Origin: Lepagella muris
GTDB lineage: Bacteria > Bacteroidota > Bacteroidia > Bacteroidales > Muribaculaceae
DNA length: 64,000 nt
Assembly: GCF_004793975.1 (NCBI RefSeq)
Contig: NZ_SRYB01000006.1
Location: 140,583-204,582 of the forward strand
Direction of reading: 5' to 3'
Made by a program: the position numbers and the translations under genes. The notes beneath the pieces are model-generated. The model was given only the letters and a program-made list of their open reading frames with translations, had not been told where the DNA came from and searched no databases. Below, in pieces: positions 59,656 to 64,000 of this stretch (the stretch's first letter is position 1; the number at the start of each line of letters is the position of its first letter).

Positions 59656-62600
59656 TCAGAGACCCATTTCCGGATGGCGTTTCGCAAATTCCTCGCTTAG
59701 ACGTTTCGTGCGTGCCATGTCAAGACGGTTGAAGTTGTCATATTTTTTAAGCATCTCGTCGGTGCCCCCCACGCTATGGAAATATTTCAACGCGGTGTAG
59801 AGCATGGAGTCGATCGCACGCTCATCATCCGAACGTTTGGCATATTCCTCCGGTGAGAGACCGGCAAGCTCGTTGGAAATCTCACAATACTTGGCAATCT
59901 CCTCGGCATACGAGTCAAGAGTGGCGGAATTGGGCTGCTCGCCGCTTACCTCTGTCGAAGTATAGTCCTGGCTCCCGGTGCCGTAAAGACGGTTGTAGTT
60001 CTTCTCGAGATCCTCCATGGTCAGACCATAGTGTTTCACGAGTTCATCCACCTTCTTGCTGTCGCCGCCGAATTGCTCATACATGCTTGCGAAATGATAG
60101 AACTGGTAAGGCACCAGGCGTGACTCCACTGTGAGCGAAGGATTGCCGAAGCTCATAGCCATCTCGCGGTTGTAGGCAAGATACGGAGCATATCTCTCCA
60201 TGAGCTTCCAAAGCACATCGAGTCCTCGGTCGGTGAGTTTCTTATCGTCGAGACGTTTCTTCTCGCCAAGCTCGCAATACACCTGACCGAGCGTCGAGGC
60301 TATGCTCAACCCGTATGGAGCAGTCACCTCCGGCAGATTGTTTGCCATAAGATCAGCCACCTCAAGAGCCTTCTTATAATCTTCCCTCTTAGCCACTGAA
60401 TCAGGATTTGTATCGCCCTGATAGATTAGCTCGGAAGCCACGTCAAGCATCGATGAGCGCGTGGTCAGAAGCATCCTGCGGGCTGTCTCGTCAAAATAAG
60501 GCACCTTGCCATCCTTTGCATCGGCACCACCCCAACGGTATTTCTTGGTCACAACGTCGTAAGCCCTGTCGGTACGTGCCGGCAACCCCTCCTGTATCGT
60601 CGGCACAAGCTGGTGAGCCATGCCTGTTGAACGCATATATGGGGATAACCCGACGTGATAATCAGAACCGACTGTAGTCACCCAATATATCGGGCGTTTC
60701 CAGCCGTTGGCGGCATTCGTCGCGACTATGTCAAGCATCAGTATCTCGCCGAGGCTCAGATAGCCCTTCGCACGGTAAGTCTCCGTATTTCTGAGATTGA
60801 CCACTATATTGTCGACTATGTTGGCTGTATCAGACGGAGCCACAAGACCACGCTTCACGACAGCCTCCTTATCCACAGGTATACTGATTATGCCACTCGG
60901 CATAGTGGGATAGCCGGTCTCTGCACGTCCGCCACCCTCATATACAATCTTAAGACTGCTGAGGAGATCTGCCGGAGCATTCTCACGCCCGAGAATAGTG
61001 ACGTCGGAGCGTCCGTAGGCGTAATCCTTCGGAGTAGCGGTGAAATCCACCGGTGCTGAATCATACGCCTGCTGGCGCATCTGGTTGGCATACCAGTCGG
61101 AATTGAGATAGCTCAGGTTGATTATGCGCACGTCAGGACGCACGCCCTCTACCTCCTGGGCATACCATAACGGGAACGTGTCGTTATCGCCGTTACAGAA
61201 TACTATCGCATTCGGTTCAAGGCTCTCGAGATAGTTGATTGCATAATCGCGGGCGGCAAACCTGTGGGAACGGTCATGGTCATCCCAGGTCTGGCTCACC
61301 ATCTGCAACGGCACGATCATGCCGATGACGGCGGCTGCCATAGCTGCAATCCTTGATTTAGATGCAAGCGATGCCGGCTCGTTCACCACATTCTCCGGCT
61401 GGATCTCCTCCTCATCCGTGAGTTTTGCCACTCCTGCCTGCCGCTTCTTGCGGTCGGAATCCATCACGTATAGAATCATTCTCCACAATGCAGCCACTCC
61501 CATACCTATCCAGATGGCGTATGCATAGAATGATCCGGCGAAGGCATAGTCACGCTCACGCGGCTGGTTGGGCGGCTGATTTAGGTAAAGCACAATCGCT
61601 ATTCCCGTCATAAAGAAGAGGAAGAATACTACCCAGAACTGCTCTATGCCACGTTTCCCGGCAAACGACTGCCATATCAATCCAAGAATGCCGAGTATCA
61701 GCGGGAGCATGAAGTAGACGTTATGCCCCTGATTCCCCTTACCGAGGTCATCGGGAAGAAGGCTCTGGTCGCCAAGACGCGGATTGTCGATAAACGGTAT
61801 GCCCGAAATCCAGTTGCCGGCATCGAGTTCACCCTGCTGGTTGTTGATGTCGTTCTGGCGTCCGGCAAAGTTCCACATGAAATATCGGAGATACATGTGG
61901 TTGAGCTGGTAATTGAAGAAATAAGAGAGATTCTGCATGAATGAAGGCTTGAACGCATATTTCTCAGGATATGCAAATGAGCCTGTCACTTCATTATATC
62001 TCGGCTCCTTCTGAAGATCATATTCCTGCACCTTCTCCCCCGTGACGGGATCGACGGCACTGAGAGCCTTGAGCTGGTCAGGCATAGTGTCGAGACGCAC
62101 CCACTGAGAATATGCATCACGATGCTGGCGGCTGTAGATTCGCGGGAAGAGCATGTTGAGCTCAGGATTCATCTTTGCCTCCGGCTTATAGTCTTTCTTC
62201 ACGTAGTAATCACCGCCACGGCTTGCCAATGCATGGTTGCTTGCCATCTCTCCGGCATCGAGAAAACCGTATTCAGATACAGGATCGATACCCTTCACCC
62301 CTTTCACGTAAAGAGGTTTCCCCGGTTCGATTACCGGCGAATAATACGGGGTGGCGAGCACGACGGGACTTCCATCCTCTCGATAAGTAACCGTATCGCG
62401 CGACATACCCGTCAGTTTCTTCATCGGTGCGGAATAGAGAGTCTCACCATAGAGAAGAGGATTCTCTCCATACTGCTCACGGTTGAGATATGAAGCGAGA
62501 TCAAACACGTTATCGGGAGAGTTCTGGTTCATCGGGGTGTCGGCACTTGAACGGATAAGAATCAGTGCGTAGCTTGAATAACCCACGAAAATCACGGCGA

Positions 62601-63642
62601 TGCTCCACATCGCTACCGACATGACACGCACCGGAAGTTTGTTGCCATATTTCGTGAACATCAGCACAGCCACGATTGCAAGGATGATCCATCCGATCAG
62701 GAACCCGTTGCCGAAGAAGAATATTCCGGATATCGCAAGGGCAGCGAGGAAAGAGAGGCGTATCATCAGTCCGCTCTTCTGCATCCCCAATGAATAAATA
62801 GCCCATACAAATACAGCTGCCGTCACAACCACGTATACCAATGCGCCGCTGTTGTAGCTCATGTGGAAACTATTCACAAATAGGAGCTCAAACTGCTGTG
62901 CCACCTTTATGAAGCCCGGCACAAGACCATAGAGCACAAGGAAGACTATCACAAACGATACGGCAAGCGTCAGCAAGGATTTCACAAGGTTCATGTCCTT
63001 CCATTTCTTGTAGGCAAACACCAAGACTATGGCGGGGATGCACAAGAGGTTTAGAAGATGGACAGCGATGCTGACTCCGATCACGTAGGCTATCAGTATG
63101 AGATAACGGTCGGAATGAGGCTCATCCGCCCGGTTCTCCCATTTCAGGATAAGCCAGAACACTAAGGCTGTGCAGAAAGAGGAGAACGCATATACCTCGC
63201 CCTCCACTGCCGAAAACCAGAATGTGTCGCTCCAGCAATATGCAAGCGAGCCGACAAGACCGCTCCCCATTATAGCCACGTATTGCTGAATTGAGATCTC
63301 ACCATCCTGACCATCCTTCACCACAAGCTTACGCACAAGATGAGTAATCGTCCAGAATAGCAATAGAATTGTAAGCGCACTGAGCAGACCGCTCATGGCA
63401 TTCACCATGACAGATATCGACTGCACATCCGGTGCGAAATTTGCGAAAAACCGGGCAGTAAGCATAAATATAGGGTTGCCCGGTGGATGACCTACTTCAA
63501 GCTTGTCAGCTTGGATAATAAACTCGCCACAATCCCAATACGAGGCAGTTGGCTCAAGAGTGAGCCAATAGGTGGCAAGGGCGATGGCAAACACTATCCA
63601 TCCACCCACATTGTTGATCAACTGATATTTTCTTGTAATCAT
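59656..63642 (-). CDS. DUF2723 protein O-mannosyltransferase-like membrane protein
   Basis: A 1328-residue protein. The first ~700 residues hold some 12-14 transmembrane helices. The DUF2723 signature is near the N-terminus: LATYWLTLEPTASYWDCGEFIIQADKLEVGHPPGNPIFMLTARFF (acidic and His-Pro-Pro-Gly residues ~30-60 are the likely catalytic loop of GT-C enzymes). A large loop and a soluble C-terminal half follow, with IVFCNGDNDTFPLWYAQEVEGVRPDVRIINLSYLN. The family is widespread in Bacteroidetes and is thought to glycosylate exported proteins. It has its own promoter and lies downstream of the rRNA operon terminator. Confidence 0.9.
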   Translation of the reverse strand: MITRKYQLINNVGGWIVFAIALATYWLTLEPTASYWDCGEFIIQADKLEVGHPPGNPIFMLTARFFANFAPDVQSISVMVNAMSGLLSALTILLLFWTITHLVRKLVVKDGQDGEISIQQYVAIMGSGLVGSLAYCWSDTFWFSAVEGEVYAFSSFCTALVFWLILKWENRADEPHSDRYLILIAYVIGVSIAVHLLNLLCIPAIVLVFAYKKWKDMNLVKSLLTLAVSFVIVFLVLYGLVPGFIKVAQQFELLFVNSFHMSYNSGALVYVVVTAAVFVWAIYSLGMQKSGLMIRLSFLAALAISGIFFFGNGFLIGWIILAIVAVLMFTKYGNKLPVRVMSVAMWSIAVIFVGYSSYALILIRSSADTPMNQNSPDNVFDLASYLNREQYGENPLLYGETLYSAPMKKLTGMSRDTVTYREDGSPVVLATPYYSPVIEPGKPLYVKGVKGIDPVSEYGFLDAGEMASNHALASRGGDYYVKKDYKPEAKMNPELNMLFPRIYSRQHRDAYSQWVRLDTMPDQLKALSAVDPVTGEKVQEYDLQKEPRYNEVTGSFAYPEKYAFKPSFMQNLSYFFNYQLNHMYLRYFMWNFAGRQNDINNQQGELDAGNWISGIPFIDNPRLGDQSLLPDDLGKGNQGHNVYFMLPLILGILGLIWQSFAGKRGIEQFWVVFFLFFMTGIAIVLYLNQPPNQPRERDYAFAGSFYAYAIWIGMGVAALWRMILYVMDSDRKKRQAGVAKLTDEEEIQPENVVNEPASLASKSRIAAMAAAVIGMIVPLQMVSQTWDDHDRSHRFAARDYAINYLESLEPNAIVFCNGDNDTFPLWYAQEVEGVRPDVRIINLSYLNSDWYANQMRQQAYDSAPVDFTATPKDYAYGRSDVTILGRENAPADLLSSLKIVYEGGGRAETGYPTMPSGIISIPVDKEAVVKRGLVAPSDTANIVDNIVVNLRNTETYRAKGYLSLGEILMLDIVATNAANGWKRPIYWVTTVGSDYHVGLSPYMRSTGMAHQLVPTIQEGLPARTDRAYDVVTKKYRWGGADAKDGKVPYFDETARRMLLTTRSSMLDVASELIYQGDTNPDSVAKREDYKKALEVADLMANNLPEVTAPYGLSIASTLGQVYCELGEKKRLDDKKLTDRGLDVLWKLMERYAPYLAYNREMAMSFGNPSLTVESRLVPYQFYHFASMYEQFGGDSKKVDELVKHYGLTMEDLEKNYNRLYGTGSQDYTSTEVSGEQPNSATLDSYAEEIAKYCEISNELAGLSPEEYAKRSDDERAIDSMLYTALKYFHSVGGTDEMLKKYDNFNRLDMARTKRLSEEFAKRHPEMGL

Positions 63643-63705
63643 TCCGTAAACTGATATTCAGAATGGGAAAAAAGCATATATAGGCAAAAAATGCCCTGTA
63701 ATCTG

Positions 63706-63736
63706 CAAAATTAGTCAAAATCCGTAATATAACAAA
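63706..63736 (-). promoter_or_regulatory. Promoter of the DUF2723 gene
   Basis: Minus strand TTTG (63736-63733), 19 nt, then TAATTTTG (63713-63706). Start predicted about 60 bp before the ATG at 63642. Confidence 0.7.
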
Positions 63737-63814
63737 AACAAAATCAACGCCACCTCACAATATCGCAATTATTCTCAAATTGATAATTTGCCATTACCGT
63801 CAAATCGTCAAATT

Positions 63815-63893
63815 GTCAATACTGTCAATAATGACAATAATGACAGTATTGACAAAGAAGTCCAAGAGGTCCAAGAAGTCCAAGAAGTCCAAG
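63815..63893. repeat. Hairpin and tandem 9-bp repeats between the rRNA terminator and the DUF2723 promoter
   Basis: GTCAATACTGTCA (63815-63827) is perfectly inverted at 63841-63853, around a 13-nt AT-rich loop. Directly after it, four 9-bp units A(A/G)GTCCAAG run at 63858-63893. Apart from the promoter, the 63643-63933 gap holds nothing else recognisable. Confidence 0.8.
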
Positions 63894-63933
63894 AGGTTGC
63901 TATCCCCTCCGGGGATAACAACAACCACCACAA

Positions 63934-63968
63934 CAAAAAAGAAAGCCGGCTGATCGCTCAGTCGGCTT
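63934..63968 (-). terminator. rRNA operon terminator
   Basis: AAGCCGACTGAGCGATCAGC-type hairpin, 11-bp stem with one mismatch, followed by TTTCTTTTTTG on the minus strand, about 5 bp after the end of the 5S rRNA. Confidence 0.85.
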
Positions 63969-63973
63969 CCATA

Positions 63974-64000
63974 AGGCGGCGATTACCTACTCTCCCGCTC
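63974..64000 (-). rRNA. rrf: 5S rRNA, 3' end only
   Basis: The minus strand at the window edge reads GAGCGGGAGAGTAGGTAATC and then GCCGCC, the conserved 3' end of 5S rRNA. The rest of the operon lies beyond the right edge. This means the ribosomal operon is transcribed leftwards into this window, ending just before the DUF2723 promoter. Confidence 0.88.

Noticed and set aside
63643..63933. tRNA or other structured RNA gene between DUF2723 and the rRNA operon
   Set aside because: Only AT-rich DNA, one simple hairpin and short tandem repeats were seen. No cloverleaf could be drawn.

Overview
The window looks like a chromosome segment from a gut Bacteroidales, most likely of the Muribaculaceae/S24-7 type (the order is well supported, the family is my inference). 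Supporting signs are Bacteroidetes promoters (TTTG about 19-20 nt upstream of TAnnTTTG), few recognisable Shine-Dalgarno sites, fimbrillin lipoproteins, a DUF2723 mannosyltransferase-like protein, DUF4271, and the sigma-54 regulator/LptE/SecG order. Flanking genes are moderately GC-rich. The capsule cluster at about 34.4-44.5 kb is strikingly AT-rich.

Layout. 1-2.5 kb (+): end of a sigma-54 activator, lptE, a TPR-like protein, secG. 2.6-13.5 kb (-): a seven-gene run that reads, in transcription order, TolC-like channel, HlyD-like adaptor, zinc-rich TackOD1-like protein, processive GT2 synthase, nucleotide-sugar dehydrogenase and two sensor kinases. It looks like a synthase-dependent, uronic-acid-containing exopolysaccharide exporter carrying its own signalling. 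13.6-21.0 kb (-): four surface lipoproteins, three of them paralogous fimbrillins with swapped C-termini, behind a long leader with a G10 tract. 21.6-23.7 kb (+): a DUF5119-like/fimbrillin pair. 23.7-28.2 kb: nadK, a CBS protein, pdxJ and exbB-exbD-tonB. 28.2-33.3 kb: accessory DNA with a broken TOPRIM/DUF4276 gene paired with an ABC-type ATPase, an IS66 remnant, and a DUF4143 ATPase preceded by four 22-bp repeats.

33.4-48.8 kb (-): a Wzx/Wzy capsule or O-antigen locus that starts with a 514-residue regulator. This protein fuses a catalytically degenerate tyrosine-recombinase-like region to a complete NusG (NGN+KOW) module. Upstream lies a 332-bp segment bounded by perfect 19-bp inverted repeats. 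The segment carries a promoter that points at the operon in the assembled orientation, so it looks like a phase-variable invertible promoter caught ON. The combination of invertible promoter and recombinase-NusG fusion is the most striking thing in the window.

49.6-63.6 kb: housekeeping genes (miaB, a CoA-transferase, a coiled-coil protein, a PPDK-N protein, hemD, DUF4271, an epimerase, a deacetylase, DUF2723). The right edge enters the 3' end of a 5S rRNA on the minus strand, with its terminator.
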